From an uncultured Ruminococcus sp. (GTDB lineage: Bacteria > Bacillota > Clostridia > Oscillospirales > Ruminococcaceae): a stretch of 32,693 nucleotides of DNA. Position 1 is the first letter of the stretch. Every line of letters begins with the position of its first letter. The position numbers and the translations under genes are program-made. Under the pieces are notes generated by a model. It was not told the DNA's origin. It did no database searches and was given only the letters and a program-made list of their open reading frames with translations. Of this stretch, positions 9,911-19,715 are shown in pieces. The stretch lies in assembly GCA_947178195.1 (NCBI GenBank), contig CAMWXM010000004.1, forward strand, positions 1-32,693, given 5' to 3'.

Positions 9911-10450
9911 ATGGCAAGATTAAAAGAATATTATGTTAATACCGTAGCTCCTGCAATGATGAAGAAGTTCAACTACAAGAGCGTTATGGAAATTCCAAAG
10001 CTCGACAAGGTAATCGTAAATGTCGGCGCCGGAGAGGCAATTTCCAACTCGAAGGTAATCGACGCAATTGTAAACGATCTTACACAGATCACAGGTCAGA
10101 AGCCGGTTGTTTGCAGAGCTAAAAAATCAGTAGCTAACTTCAAGCTTCGTGAAGGAATGCCGATAGGCGTTAAGGTTACGCTTAGAAGAGAAAATATGTA
10201 CGAATTTGTTGACAAGCTTTTTAATGTGGCTTTCCCACGAGTAAGAGACTTCAGAGGAATCAATCCTAACTCCTTTGACGGAAGAGGAAACTATTCGACA
10301 GGTATTAAGGAACAGCTTATTTTCCCTGAAATCGAATACGATAAGATCGATAAGGTAAGAGGTATGGATATAAACTTCATCACAACGGCTAAAACTGATG
10401 AAGAGGCAAAAGAGCTGCTTGCTTTAATGGGCGCTCCGTTTGCTAAATAA
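9911..10450 (+). CDS. rplE: 50S ribosomal protein L5
   Basis: [43 protein letters not shown]. Confidence 0.97.
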   Translation: MARLKEYYVNTVAPAMMKKFNYKSVMEIPKLDKVIVNVGAGEAISNSKVIDAIVNDLTQITGQKPVVCRAKKSVANFKLREGMPIGVKVTLRRENMYEFVDKLFNVAFPRVRDFRGINPNSFDGRGNYSTGIKEQLIFPEIEYDKIDKVRGMDINFITTAKTDEEAKELLALMGAPFAK

Positions 10451-10469
10451 TTAGGGAGGAAAATTTCAA

Positions 10470-10655
10470 ATGGCAAAGAAATCTATGATAAATAAGCAGC
10501 AGAGAACTCCCAAGTATTCCACCAGAGCTTACAACAGATGTAAAATCTGTGGCAGACCGCACGCTTATTTAAGAAAGTTCGGCATCTGCCGTATCTGCTT
10601 CAGAGAATTGGCTCATAAGGGTCAGATCCCTGGAATAAAGAAGTCAAGCTGGTAA
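10470..10655 (+). CDS. rpsN: 30S ribosomal protein S14, zinc-binding type
   Basis: 61 aa; [38 protein letters not shown]. Confidence 0.96.
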   Translation: MAKKSMINKQQRTPKYSTRAYNRCKICGRPHAYLRKFGICRICFRELAHKGQIPGIKKSSW

Positions 10656-10677
10656 AAATACAAAGGAGGTCATCGGC

Positions 10678-11076
10678 ATGCAGATTACTGATACAATAGC
10701 AGATTTATTGACAAGAATTCGTAATGCGAATTCTGCAAAGCACGCCACGGTTGACGTTCCTGCTTCAAATGTTAAGAAGGCGATTTCCCAGATCCTCGTT
10801 GACGAAGGATATGTAAAAAGCTTTCAGGTCATTGAAGACGGTAAGCAGGGTGTTATCAGAATTACTCTCAAATACTGTGACGGAAAGTCGCCTGTAATTA
10901 CAGGTCTTCGCAGGGTTTCAAAACCGGGTTTACGTATTTATTCAAGTTGTGAAGATATGCCAAAGGTTAGAAAGGGTCTGGGCGTTGCGATCGTTTCTAC
11001 ATCTAAGGGAATCATGACAGACAAAAAGGCTCGTGAGCTTAATGTAGGCGGCGAAGTCTTGGCATTCGTTTGGTAA
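10678..11076 (+). CDS. rpsH: 30S ribosomal protein S8
   Basis: [22 protein letters not shown]...[22 protein letters not shown]. Confidence 0.97.
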   Translation: MQITDTIADLLTRIRNANSAKHATVDVPASNVKKAISQILVDEGYVKSFQVIEDGKQGVIRITLKYCDGKSPVITGLRRVSKPGLRIYSSCEDMPKVRKGLGVAIVSTSKGIMTDKKARELNVGGEVLAFVW

Positions 11077-11089
11077 GGAGGACAGGGAA

Positions 11090-11638
11090 ATGTCACGTAT
11101 AGGAAATATGCCAATCAGCGTCCCTGCCGGCGTCGACGTTACAATCGGCGAAAACAACGTTGTTACTGTTAAGGGACCTAAGGGCACAATCACTAAAGCG
11201 CTCGCAGGCGCTATGAAAATCACAAATGAGGGCGGAATCATAAAGGTTGAACGTCCTAATGAATTAAAAATCAATAAGAGTCTTCACGGTCTTACAAGAA
11301 CTCTTCTTTCAAATATGATCGAGGGCGTTACAAACGGCTATTCAAAGACTCTTGAAATTGAGGGCGTCGGCTACCGTGTAGCAAAACAGGGAAAAAACCT
11401 TGTTATGAACCTGGGCTTCTCGCATCAGGTTATCATGGCTGAAAAAGATGGTATAACAATAGATGTTCCTCAGCCGAACAGAATTATTATAAACGGAATC
11501 GACAAGCAGGCTGTTGGACAGTTTGCAGCCGAGGTTCGTGAAAAGCGTCCGCCTGAGCCGTATAAGGGCAAGGGAATCAGATATGCCGGCGAGAGAATTA
11601 TCCGCAAGGAAGGTAAGGCCGGTAAGGGCAAGAAGTAA
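11090..11638 (+). CDS. rplF: 50S ribosomal protein L6
   Basis: MSRIGNMPISVPAGVDV...RPPEPYKGKGIRYAGE. Confidence 0.97.
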   Translation: MSRIGNMPISVPAGVDVTIGENNVVTVKGPKGTITKALAGAMKITNEGGIIKVERPNELKINKSLHGLTRTLLSNMIEGVTNGYSKTLEIEGVGYRVAKQGKNLVMNLGFSHQVIMAEKDGITIDVPQPNRIIINGIDKQAVGQFAAEVREKRPPEPYKGKGIRYAGERIIRKEGKAGKGKK

Positions 11639-11656
11639 TAAAGGAGTGAATTTGCA

Positions 11657-12016
11657 ATGATTAAAAAGGCTGATACTAAAAAAGCCAGAGCAAAAAGACA
11701 TGCCAGAGTTCGTGCTAAGATTTCCGGTACTCCTGAACGTCCTCGCCTGAATGTATTCCGTTCAGCAAAACACATTTACGCTCAGATTATTGACGACGTA
11801 AACGGAGTTACACTTTGTTCAGCTTCAAGTATGGATAAGGAATTTGACGGAAACGGCGGAAACGTTGAAGGTGCACGCAAGGTTGGCGAAATGGTTGCTA
11901 AACGTGCCGCTGATAAGGGCATTGCTGAAGTAGTTTTCGACAGAGGCGGTTTCCTCTATCACGGAAGAATAAAAGAGCTTGCAGAAGGAGCTCGTGAAAA
12001 CGGACTGAAGTTCTAA
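11657..12016 (+). CDS. rplR: 50S ribosomal protein L18
   Basis: [31 protein letters not shown]...[26 protein letters not shown]. Confidence 0.97.
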   Translation: MIKKADTKKARAKRHARVRAKISGTPERPRLNVFRSAKHIYAQIIDDVNGVTLCSASSMDKEFDGNGGNVEGARKVGEMVAKRAADKGIAEVVFDRGGFLYHGRIKELAEGARENGLKF

Positions 12017-12032
12017 GAAAGGGGTTATACTT

Positions 12033-12533
12033 TTGGCTAATACAGATACAAAAGCGACTGAGCTTTCTGAAAAGGTCGTTTCCATTAACAGAGTATCAAA
12101 AACTGTTAAGGGCGGACGTATTATGAAATTCTCCGCACTGGTCGTTGTGGGCGACGGAAACGGTACAGTAGGCTTTGGTCTTGGAAAATCAGGGGAAGTT
12201 CCTGATGCTATCCGTAAGGGTATTGAAGACGCTAAGAAGAATCTTGTTAAGATTCCTATGTACGGCACTACGATCCCCCATGAAATTATCGGTAAATTCG
12301 GCGCCGGCAGAATTCTTATGAAGCCTGCTGCTCCCGGTACCGGCGTTATTGCCGGCGGTCCGGTTCGTGCTGTAATTGAAATGGCAGGAATCAAGGATAT
12401 CAGAACAAAATCACTTCGTTCAAATAATCCTTGCAACGTAGTAAGAGCTACAATAAACGGACTTATGTCATGCATGTCGGCTAAGGAAGCAGCTCAGAAG
12501 CGTGGTAAGTCAATAAAAGAAATTTTAGGATAA
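12033..12533 (+). CDS. rpsE: 30S ribosomal protein S5
   Basis: TTG start; [38 protein letters not shown]. Confidence 0.96.
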   Translation: MANTDTKATELSEKVVSINRVSKTVKGGRIMKFSALVVVGDGNGTVGFGLGKSGEVPDAIRKGIEDAKKNLVKIPMYGTTIPHEIIGKFGAGRILMKPAAPGTGVIAGGPVRAVIEMAGIKDIRTKSLRSNNPCNVVRATINGLMSCMSAKEAAQKRGKSIKEILG

Positions 12534-12545
12534 GGAGTGGGCATA

Positions 12546-12722
12546 ATGGCAAAACAAATAAAGCTTGTTAAAAGCCTTATCGGCAGAAAAAAAGATCAGA
12601 TCGCTACTGCTCATTCGCTTGGTCTTAAAAAAATCGGTCAGGTCACAGTTCAGCCTGACAATGAGCAGACAAACGGAAAAATCAAGAAGATTTCTCACCT
12701 TGTAGAAGTTTCGGAAAGCTAA
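12546..12722 (+). CDS. rpmD: 50S ribosomal protein L30
   Basis: [35 protein letters not shown] at 12546 after AAGGAG. Confidence 0.95.
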   Translation: MAKQIKLVKSLIGRKKDQIATAHSLGLKKIGQVTVQPDNEQTNGKIKKISHLVEVSES

Positions 12723-12741
12723 ACTAAGGAGGTGCAATATA

Positions 12742-13182
12742 ATGAAGTTACACGAATTATCACCGGCGCCCGGTTCAGTTTCCGAACGTAAGCGTATCGG
12801 AAGAGGTCACGGTTCAGGTAACGGAAAAACTGCCGGCAAGGGCCATAAGGGTCAGAACGCACGTTCAGGCGGCGGCGTTAGAATCGGATTTGAAGGCGGT
12901 CAGATGCCGCTTACAAGAAGAATCCCTAAGAGAGGATTCAATAATATCTTTGCAAAGAAATTTGCAATAGTTAATGTATCTGATTTAAGCAAATTCGTTG
13001 ACGGAACAGTTGTGGATACAGAAATGCTTATGGCGTCTGGTCTTATTAAAAAGGCCTATGACGGTGTAAAGGTTCTCGGAAACGGTGAGCTTACATCAAA
13101 AATCACAGTAAAGGCTGCTAAGTTCTCTAAGAGTGCTGTTGAAAAAATTGAAAAGGCTGGCGGGAAAGCAGAGGTGATTTAA
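12742..13182 (+). CDS. rplO: 50S ribosomal protein L15
   Basis: [44 protein letters not shown]. Confidence 0.97.
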   Translation: MKLHELSPAPGSVSERKRIGRGHGSGNGKTAGKGHKGQNARSGGGVRIGFEGGQMPLTRRIPKRGFNNIFAKKFAIVNVSDLSKFVDGTVVDTEMLMASGLIKKAYDGVKVLGNGELTSKITVKAAKFSKSAVEKIEKAGGKAEVI

Positions 13183-13183
13183 T

Positions 13184-14503
13184 GTGTTCGAAACATTAAG
13201 AAACGCATGGAAGGTTGCGGAAATTCGTAAAAAGCTTTTGTTCACATTACTCATCATTATAGTATTCAGACTTGGAAGTGCTATAACTGTTCCTTTCCTC
13301 GATGTTTCTAAGGTAACAGAGTGGATGGATCAGAACGCAACAGGCGGTAACTTCCTTGAATACCTTAACGTCTTGACCGGCGGCGCACTTTCAAAAGCAA
13401 CAATATTCGCTTTGTCAATTACGCCGTTTATTAACTCATCAATTATAGTTCAGCTGCTGACATACGCCCTTCCGCCTTTGGAAAGACTTCAGAATGAAGG
13501 CGAACCCGGACGTAAAAAGCTGAATCAGATAACGGCTGTTGTGGCTATGGCATTGGCAATATTTATGTCCGTTGCATATTATTTTACTCTTAAAAATATG
13601 AACGCCATAAACTATACGTCAGGCTTTGAAGGCGTGTTTGCAGCAATCGTCATTGTATGTTCATTTGTGGCAGGTGCTATGCTTGTTGTATGGATGGGCA
13701 ACAGAATAAACGATAAGGGTATCGGAAACGGCGTTTCAATGATACTTTTTGCAGGTATCGTTGCAAGATTCCCGACTGATGTCGGAACACTTGTAGAGCT
13801 TACTCGTCAGAACCCTTCAAAATATCTCATTGTTTCAATTCTTATTGCAGTTATTTTTGTGGTAATGATAGGCTTCGTTGTTTTTATGAACGAATCGGAA
13901 AGAAGGATTCCTGTTCAGTATGCTAAGAGAGTTGTGGGCAGAAAACAGTACGGCGGACAGAATACTCATATTCCTGTAAAGGTTTGTATGAGCGGTGTTA
14001 TGCCTATTATCTTCGCTATGTCCTTTATGTCACTGCCAAGTACTATTGGAATGTTCAAAGGTCCTTATACCTCTCCGGAAGGCTTCTGGCAGAATTTCTA
14101 TAACGGATTTCTGAACTTCTTCAGCACTCAGTCATGGGGCTATGCGGTAATATATTTCCTTCTGATCATTGCGTTTAACTACTTCTACGTTTCAATGCAG
14201 TATAATCCCATCGAAATGGCGAACCAGTTAAGACAGAACAACGGCGGTATTCCAGGTATCAGACCTGGTAAGCCAACATCAGATTATATCCATAGGGTAC
14301 TTTCAAAAATCACTCTTGTCGGCGCATTCTTCCTTGGCGTTATCGCTATTTTCCCGATATTCTTAGGAATGGCTGACAACAATTTAAGAAGTCTTTCAAT
14401 GGGCGGTACGACGATGCTTATCGTTGTAAGCGTTGCTCTTGAAACGGTTCGTACACTTGAATCACAGTTGATGATGCGTCATCATAAGGGATTCCTTGAA
14501 TAA
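13184..14503 (+). CDS. secY: Protein translocase subunit SecY
   Basis: Multi-pass membrane protein; ITPFINSSIIVQLLTYALPPLERLQNEGEPGRKKLNQIT. Confidence 0.97.
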   Translation: MFETLRNAWKVAEIRKKLLFTLLIIIVFRLGSAITVPFLDVSKVTEWMDQNATGGNFLEYLNVLTGGALSKATIFALSITPFINSSIIVQLLTYALPPLERLQNEGEPGRKKLNQITAVVAMALAIFMSVAYYFTLKNMNAINYTSGFEGVFAAIVIVCSFVAGAMLVVWMGNRINDKGIGNGVSMILFAGIVARFPTDVGTLVELTRQNPSKYLIVSILIAVIFVVMIGFVVFMNESERRIPVQYAKRVVGRKQYGGQNTHIPVKVCMSGVMPIIFAMSFMSLPSTIGMFKGPYTSPEGFWQNFYNGFLNFFSTQSWGYAVIYFLLIIAFNYFYVSMQYNPIEMANQLRQNNGGIPGIRPGKPTSDYIHRVLSKITLVGAFFLGVIAIFPIFLGMADNNLRSLSMGGTTMLIVVSVALETVRTLESQLMMRHHKGFLE

Positions 14504-14515
14504 GGAGGGCAGAAA

Positions 14516-15148
14516 ATGAATTTGATTTTATTAGGCGCTCCGGGCGCAGGTAAGGGCACACAGGCTGAGGTTATCTCAGACGCTCTTAAAATCCCACAGA
14601 TCTCAACGGGAAATATTCTCCGTGAGGCTGTGAAAAACGGAACGGAATATGGTCTTAAAGCCAAGGCAGCAATGGACAGCGGCTCGCTGGTTTCAGATGA
14701 TGTTGTTATCGGCATCTTAAAGGATAGGATAGCTGAAGATGATTGTAAAAACGGATTTATCCTGGACGGCTTTCCAAGAACTGTTCCTCAGGCTGAGGCT
14801 CTTGACGATATGGGCGTCAAGATAGATAAGGTACTTGAAATATATGTTCCCGATGAAACTATTCAGCAGAGACTTTCGGGCAGAAGAGTATGCGAGGACT
14901 GCGGTGCTTCATACCACACTGAATTCAAACCTACAAAGGTTGAAGGCAAATGTGATAAATGCGGCGGAAACGCTGTTCAGCGTAAGGACGATCACCCTGA
15001 TACGGTAATTGAACGCCTTAAGGTTTATCATGATCAGACAGCTCCGCTCAAGGACTACTATACAAATCAGAATAAGCTTGAAACGGTTGTGGGACAGGAT
15101 ACTGTTGAAGAAACCTCAAAGCTTGTACTGGAGGCAGTCGGAGCATAA
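14516..15148 (+). CDS. adk: Adenylate kinase (zinc-LID type)
   Basis: MNLILLGAPGAGKGTQAEVI; LID CEDCGASYH...CDKCGG. Confidence 0.97.
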   Translation: MNLILLGAPGAGKGTQAEVISDALKIPQISTGNILREAVKNGTEYGLKAKAAMDSGSLVSDDVVIGILKDRIAEDDCKNGFILDGFPRTVPQAEALDDMGVKIDKVLEIYVPDETIQQRLSGRRVCEDCGASYHTEFKPTKVEGKCDKCGGNAVQRKDDHPDTVIERLKVYHDQTAPLKDYYTNQNKLETVVGQDTVEETSKLVLEAVGA

Positions 15149-15149
15149 A

Positions 15150-15899
15150 ATGATAAGCATAAAATCTTCTACTGATCTGGCTAAAATGCGTGAGGCCGGA
15201 TTGATCGCCGGCAGAGCATTGCAGCTTGCAGGCGAATCAATAAAACCAGGTATGACTACAAAGGCGCTGGATAAGATAATACATGATTATATTATGAGCT
15301 GCGGAGCAAAGCCGTCGTTTCTCAATTACGGCGGATTTCCGGCAAGCGCCTGCATCTCGATAAATAACGAGGTGATTCACGGTATTCCAAGCCATAAAAG
15401 AAGAATTGCCGAGGGAGATATAGTGAGCGTTGATGTGGGAGCTTTTTATAACGGCTTCCATGGAGACACATGCGCTACTTTTCCATGCGGTAAAATTTCT
15501 GAGGAAGCAAAACAGCTTCTTGAAGTTACAGAACAAAGTCTGTATGAGGGCATTGCGGCAGCTCAGGTCGGAGCAAGACTTGGCGATGTAAGCCATGCGG
15601 TTGAAGAATACTGCGCTTCGAGGGGATATGGAATCGTCAGAAATTACTGCGGACACGGCGTCGGACGAGAGCTTCATGAAGCACCTGAGGTTCCGAATTA
15701 CGGAAAACCGGGACACGGTCCGAGACTTGCAGCAGGTATGACTATCGCCATTGAGCCAATGATAAACGCTAAGGGCGATGGCGTAAAGGTTCTGAGGGAC
15801 GGTTGGACTGTTATTACGGCAAGCGGCTCTCTTTCAGCTCATTTTGAGCATACCGTTGCGATTACTTCAGATGGTCCTGTTTTATTAACAAAACCTTGA
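15150..15899 (+). CDS. map: Methionine aminopeptidase type I
   Basis: ATG at 15150; MISIKSSTDLAKMREAGLIAGRALQ...GHGVGRELHEAPEVPNYG...AIEPMI. Confidence 0.96.
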   Translation: MISIKSSTDLAKMREAGLIAGRALQLAGESIKPGMTTKALDKIIHDYIMSCGAKPSFLNYGGFPASACISINNEVIHGIPSHKRRIAEGDIVSVDVGAFYNGFHGDTCATFPCGKISEEAKQLLEVTEQSLYEGIAAAQVGARLGDVSHAVEEYCASRGYGIVRNYCGHGVGRELHEAPEVPNYGKPGHGPRLAAGMTIAIEPMINAKGDGVKVLRDGWTVITASGSLSAHFEHTVAITSDGPVLLTKP

Positions 15900-15911
15900 T
15901 GGAGGTAAACC

Positions 15912-16151
15912 GTGAAAGCAGAAAAAGGCAGGGTAGTTATACCGACTGCCGGAAAAGAATGCGGAAGATTATTCGTTATAACAGAGGCTGATGAAAAATA
16001 TATTTTTATTGCGGACGGAAAAAAACGCAGACTGTCAGCTCCTAAACGAAAAAATCCGAAACATCTGATATTTACTGATGATATTGTCGGAATGAACAAT
16101 ATAACTGATAAGAAGCTTAGAATTGTACTCAGAAATATGAGTACACCGTAA
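15912..16151 (+). CDS. KOW-domain RNA-binding protein (L14e/L6e/L27e-like)
   Basis: [47 protein letters not shown]; lies between map and infA, where such proteins occur in Firmicutes. Confidence 0.75.
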   Translation: MKAEKGRVVIPTAGKECGRLFVITEADEKYIFIADGKKRRLSAPKRKNPKHLIFTDDIVGMNNITDKKLRIVLRNMSTP

Positions 16152-16173
16152 CCGGAACGGGGAGGTATTAATT

Positions 16174-16392
16174 TTGTCTAAGGAAGATGTAATTGAATTA
16201 GATGGAGTCGTTGAGGAAGCTCTGCCTAATGCAATGTTCAGAGTAAAGCTGCCGAACGATCACATAATTCTTGCACATGTATCGGGAAAGCTGAGAATGA
16301 ACTATATCCGTATAGTTCCCGGCGATAAGGTGACGGTCGAAATGTCGCCTTATGACCTGACTAAGGGCAGAATCACTTGGAGAGCTAAATAA
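16174..16392 (+). CDS. infA: Translation initiation factor IF-1
   Basis: TTG start; [52 protein letters not shown]. Confidence 0.97.
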   Translation: MSKEDVIELDGVVEEALPNAMFRVKLPNDHIILAHVSGKLRMNYIRIVPGDKVTVEMSPYDLTKGRITWRAK

Positions 16393-16403
16393 ATTGGCTC
16401 TGA

Positions 16404-16571
<168 letters not shown>

Positions 16572-16610
16572 TATGCCTGACATCTTATTTAACGGAGGTG
16601 CTATTAATTA

Positions 16611-16979
16611 ATGGCAAGAATTTCTGGTGTCGACCTGCCAAAGGATAAGAGAGTTGAGATTGGCTTAACTTATATTTATGGCATCGGTCGTCAGACTGCT
16701 GTGACGATCCTTAAAGAAACAGGTGTTAATCCTGATACAAGAGTTAAGGATCTGAGCGAAGGAGACGTAGCAAAACTGCGTGACTATATCGATAAAAATT
16801 GTAACGTTGAAGGCGACCTCAGAAGAGAAATCGCTTTGAACATCAAGAGACTTGTTGAAATCGGCTGCTACAGAGGCGTTCGTCATCGTAAGGGTCTTCC
16901 TGTAAGAGGACAGAGAACCAAGACAAACGCAAGAACCCGTAAGGGTCCTGTAAAGACAATTGCAAACAAGAAGAAGTAA
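16611..16979 (+). CDS. rpsM: 30S ribosomal protein S13
   Basis: [27 protein letters not shown]...[19 protein letters not shown]-type C-terminus. Confidence 0.97.
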   Translation: MARISGVDLPKDKRVEIGLTYIYGIGRQTAVTILKETGVNPDTRVKDLSEGDVAKLRDYIDKNCNVEGDLRREIALNIKRLVEIGCYRGVRHRKGLPVRGQRTKTNARTRKGPVKTIANKKK

Positions 16980-16992
16980 GGAGGGCTGAACA

Positions 16993-17394
16993 TTGGCACA
17001 GCAAAAAGCTAAAAAGGTTGCTATCAGAAGACGCAGAGAGCGTAAAAATATTGAAAGCGGCGCTGTTCATATCCAGTCCACTTTTAATAACACAATCGTA
17101 ACTATTACCGACACTCAGGGTAATGCTATATCATGGGCAAGCGCAGGCGGACTGGGCTTCAGAGGCTCAAGAAAATCTACACCGTTTGCTGCTCAGACAG
17201 CTGCGGAAACAGCTGCAAAGGCTGCTATGGAGCATGGTCTCAAGAGCGTTGAGGTTTACGTTAAGGGTCCGGGCTCGGGAAGAGAAGCCGCTATCAGAGC
17301 TTTACAGACTGTAGGTCTTGAAGTTAAAATGATCAAAGACGTGACCCCTATCCCACATAACGGATGCCGTCCTCCAACCAGAAGCCGTGTTTAA
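16993..17394 (+). CDS. rpsK: 30S ribosomal protein S11
   Basis: TTG start; [44 protein letters not shown]. Confidence 0.97.
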   Translation: MAQQKAKKVAIRRRRERKNIESGAVHIQSTFNNTIVTITDTQGNAISWASAGGLGFRGSRKSTPFAAQTAAETAAKAAMEHGLKSVEVYVKGPGSGREAAIRALQTVGLEVKMIKDVTPIPHNGCRPPTRSRV

Positions 17395-17415
17395 TTTACA
17401 GGAGGTGTAAATAAG

Positions 17416-18012
17416 TTGGCTATTAACAGAGAACCTATTCTCAAAAGATGCAGATATTTGGGAATCAGCCCGGCAGTTATGGGAATTTCCAAAACAAGCA
17501 ATCGTAACCCGAACGCAAACAAGAGAAAGAAAGTTTCAGAATACGGAATGCAGCTTAAGGAAAAACAAAAGCTTAAATTCATTTATGGTGTTCTGGAGAC
17601 ACCTTTCCGTCACTATTTTGAAATTGCTGAAAAAATGGAAGGTAAAGCAGGTGAAAATCTGCTGACTATCCTTGAATCCCGTCTTGATAACGTTGTTTTC
17701 AGAATGGGTATGGCGCTTACAAGAAGAGAATCAAGACAGCTTGTTTCTCATGGTCATTTTAAAGTAAATGGTCAGAAGGTCAATATTCCGTCTTACAGAG
17801 TAAAGGTCGGCGATGTGATCGAGCTTTGTGAAAACAGCAAGAAAAGCGATAAGTTCAAGGAAGTTGCTGAGGCAACAAAAGGCAGAGTAGTTCCGCTCTG
17901 GCTCGAGGCTAACAGAGATGCAGCGACTGCAAAGATCGTACGTATGCCTGTTAAGAGCGATCTTGATTATGAAGTTGAAGAAACATTCATCGTCGAATTG
18001 TACTCTAAATAA
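17416..18012 (+). CDS. rpsD: 30S ribosomal protein S4
   Basis: TTG start; S4 domain RLDNVVFRMGMALTRRESRQLVSHGHFKVNGQKVNIPSY. Confidence 0.96.
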   Translation: MAINREPILKRCRYLGISPAVMGISKTSNRNPNANKRKKVSEYGMQLKEKQKLKFIYGVLETPFRHYFEIAEKMEGKAGENLLTILESRLDNVVFRMGMALTRRESRQLVSHGHFKVNGQKVNIPSYRVKVGDVIELCENSKKSDKFKEVAEATKGRVVPLWLEANRDAATAKIVRMPVKSDLDYEVEETFIVELYSK

Positions 18013-18092
18013 TAATTTGAATTTTCATTTAATTATTATCAGCCTGTTGATATATACAGATATAAAAGTGATTGCAAAATAGGAGGGTTCTT

Positions 18093-19052
18093 ATGCTTGA
18101 AAAAATCGTAAAGCCGGAAATTGATGTCGTAGAGCTAAGAAGCGATGGTAAATACGGAAAATTCGTGTTGTCTCCGCTTGAGCGAGGTTACGGTATCACA
18201 TTAGGTAACAGTCTGAGACGAGTATTACTCTCCTCACTGCCCGGAATGGCGGTTAATTCAGTAAAAATTGACGGTGTGCATCATGAATTGTCAACAATTC
18301 CCGGTGTAAAAGAGGATGTTACAGAAATCATCCTTGCAATTAAGGGACTTACCGCAAAAATCTGCGGCGAAGGACCTAAGACCGTTTACATTGAAGCTGA
18401 AGGCGAATGCGAAGTTACTGCCGGTGACATTAAAACAGATTCAGAGGTCAGTATTCTTGATCCCGGAATGCATATAGCAACACTCGGCAAAGGAGCAAAG
18501 CTTTACATGGAAATTACAATTGACCGTGGAAGAGGCTATGTTTCCGCTGAACGCAACAAACAGCAGATGGGCGGCAATATGCCTATTGACGTTATTGCTG
18601 TTGACAGTATCTATACTCCTGTTTTGAAGGTAAACTACAAGGTCGAAGACACTCGTCTCGGTCAGGTAACTGATTTTGACAAGCTTACTATTGAGGTATG
18701 GACAGACGGAACTATCTCTGCAAAGGAAGCTTTGTCACAGGCAGCCAATCTCCTCAACGAGCATCTGAAGTTATTTATTGACCTTTCGGAAGAGTCAATC
18801 ATAACAGAAGTTTTAGTCGAACAGACAGATAAGGGTAAGGAAAAGATCCTTGAGATGACCATTGAGGAACTTGACTTATCAGTACGTTCATTCAACTGCT
18901 TGAAACGTGCTGGGATAAATACCGTTGACGACTTGATCAACAAGTCTGAAGAAGAAATGATGAAGGTCAGAAACCTTGGTAAAAAATCCTTTGATGAGGT
19001 CAAAGAAAAGCTTCAATCACTTGGTTTTGATCTGAGTTCAGAAGAGGAATAA
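18093..19052 (+). CDS. rpoA: DNA-directed RNA polymerase subunit alpha
   Basis: ATG at 18093 after [29 protein letters not shown]-terminal domain [16 protein letters not shown]. Confidence 0.97.
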   Translation: MLEKIVKPEIDVVELRSDGKYGKFVLSPLERGYGITLGNSLRRVLLSSLPGMAVNSVKIDGVHHELSTIPGVKEDVTEIILAIKGLTAKICGEGPKTVYIEAEGECEVTAGDIKTDSEVSILDPGMHIATLGKGAKLYMEITIDRGRGYVSAERNKQQMGGNMPIDVIAVDSIYTPVLKVNYKVEDTRLGQVTDFDKLTIEVWTDGTISAKEALSQAANLLNEHLKLFIDLSEESIITEVLVEQTDKGKEKILEMTIEELDLSVRSFNCLKRAGINTVDDLINKSEEEMMKVRNLGKKSFDEVKEKLQSLGFDLSSEEE

Positions 19053-19104
19053 AACTACAGAAGATCAATGGGTCTTTCTGTGATTTGTAAAGGAGTGAAT
19101 AACG

Positions 19105-19446
19105 ATGCCAGGTACAAGAAAGCTTGGAAGAACAACTGACCATAGAAGGGCAATGCTCAGAGCAATGGTAACATATCTGCTTGAAAAGGGTCAGATCGAA
19201 ACAACTGTAACAAGAGCAAAGGAAGTAAGAGCTGTTGCAGAAAAAATGATCACGATCGCTAAGAAAAACGACCTGCATTCCAGACGTCAGGTACTTTCAT
19301 ATGTTACTAAGGAAGACGTTGCTAAAAAGTTGTTTGATGAAATCTCACCAAAATATGCTGAAAGAAACGGCGGATATACGAGAATTATTAAAATCGGTCC
19401 TCGTAGAGGCGACGCAGCAGAAATGGCAATTATTCAGTTAGTTTGA
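19105..19446 (+). CDS. rplQ: 50S ribosomal protein L17
   Basis: [38 protein letters not shown]. Confidence 0.97.
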   Translation: MPGTRKLGRTTDHRRAMLRAMVTYLLEKGQIETTVTRAKEVRAVAEKMITIAKKNDLHSRRQVLSYVTKEDVAKKLFDEISPKYAERNGGYTRIIKIGPRRGDAAEMAIIQLV

Positions 19447-19462
19447 TTTTATAAATAAAATA

Positions 19463-19494
19463 AAAACCGGCTTTTTTAAGAGCCGGTTTTTTTG
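19463..19494 (+). terminator. Intrinsic terminator closing the ribosomal superoperon
   Basis: AAAACCGGCT ... AGCCGGTTTT followed by a T tract. Confidence 0.85.
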
Positions 19495-19585
19495 TATGCC
19501 TATTTCTTAAAAAAAATTAGTGAAATGATACGAAAAATATGACAAATATACAAAAATTTTGATGCAAATATGTTGAAAATGCTAC

Positions 19586-19614
19586 TTGTAATTTCTGCTA
19601 AAATGTAATATAAT
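19586..19614 (+). promoter_or_regulatory. Putative promoter for the pectate lyase gene
   Basis: TTGTAA (19586-19591), 17-bp spacer, TATAAT (19609-19614). Confidence 0.55.
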
Positions 19615-19715
19615 GAGAGTGGACAGTTATATTGTTTTGTCCGGGGTTAAGTCAACGCCGCACAATATCTTTGCGGTATTAACTGATAAAAGAAATATAA
19701 GAGAGGTAATTTATC

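Noticed and set aside
11825-12475. 216-aa antisense ORF over rplR/rpsE
   Set aside because: Fully antisense to conserved ribosomal genes, and no recognisable domain; typical shadow ORF. The same applies to the other minus-strand ORFs across 330-14715.
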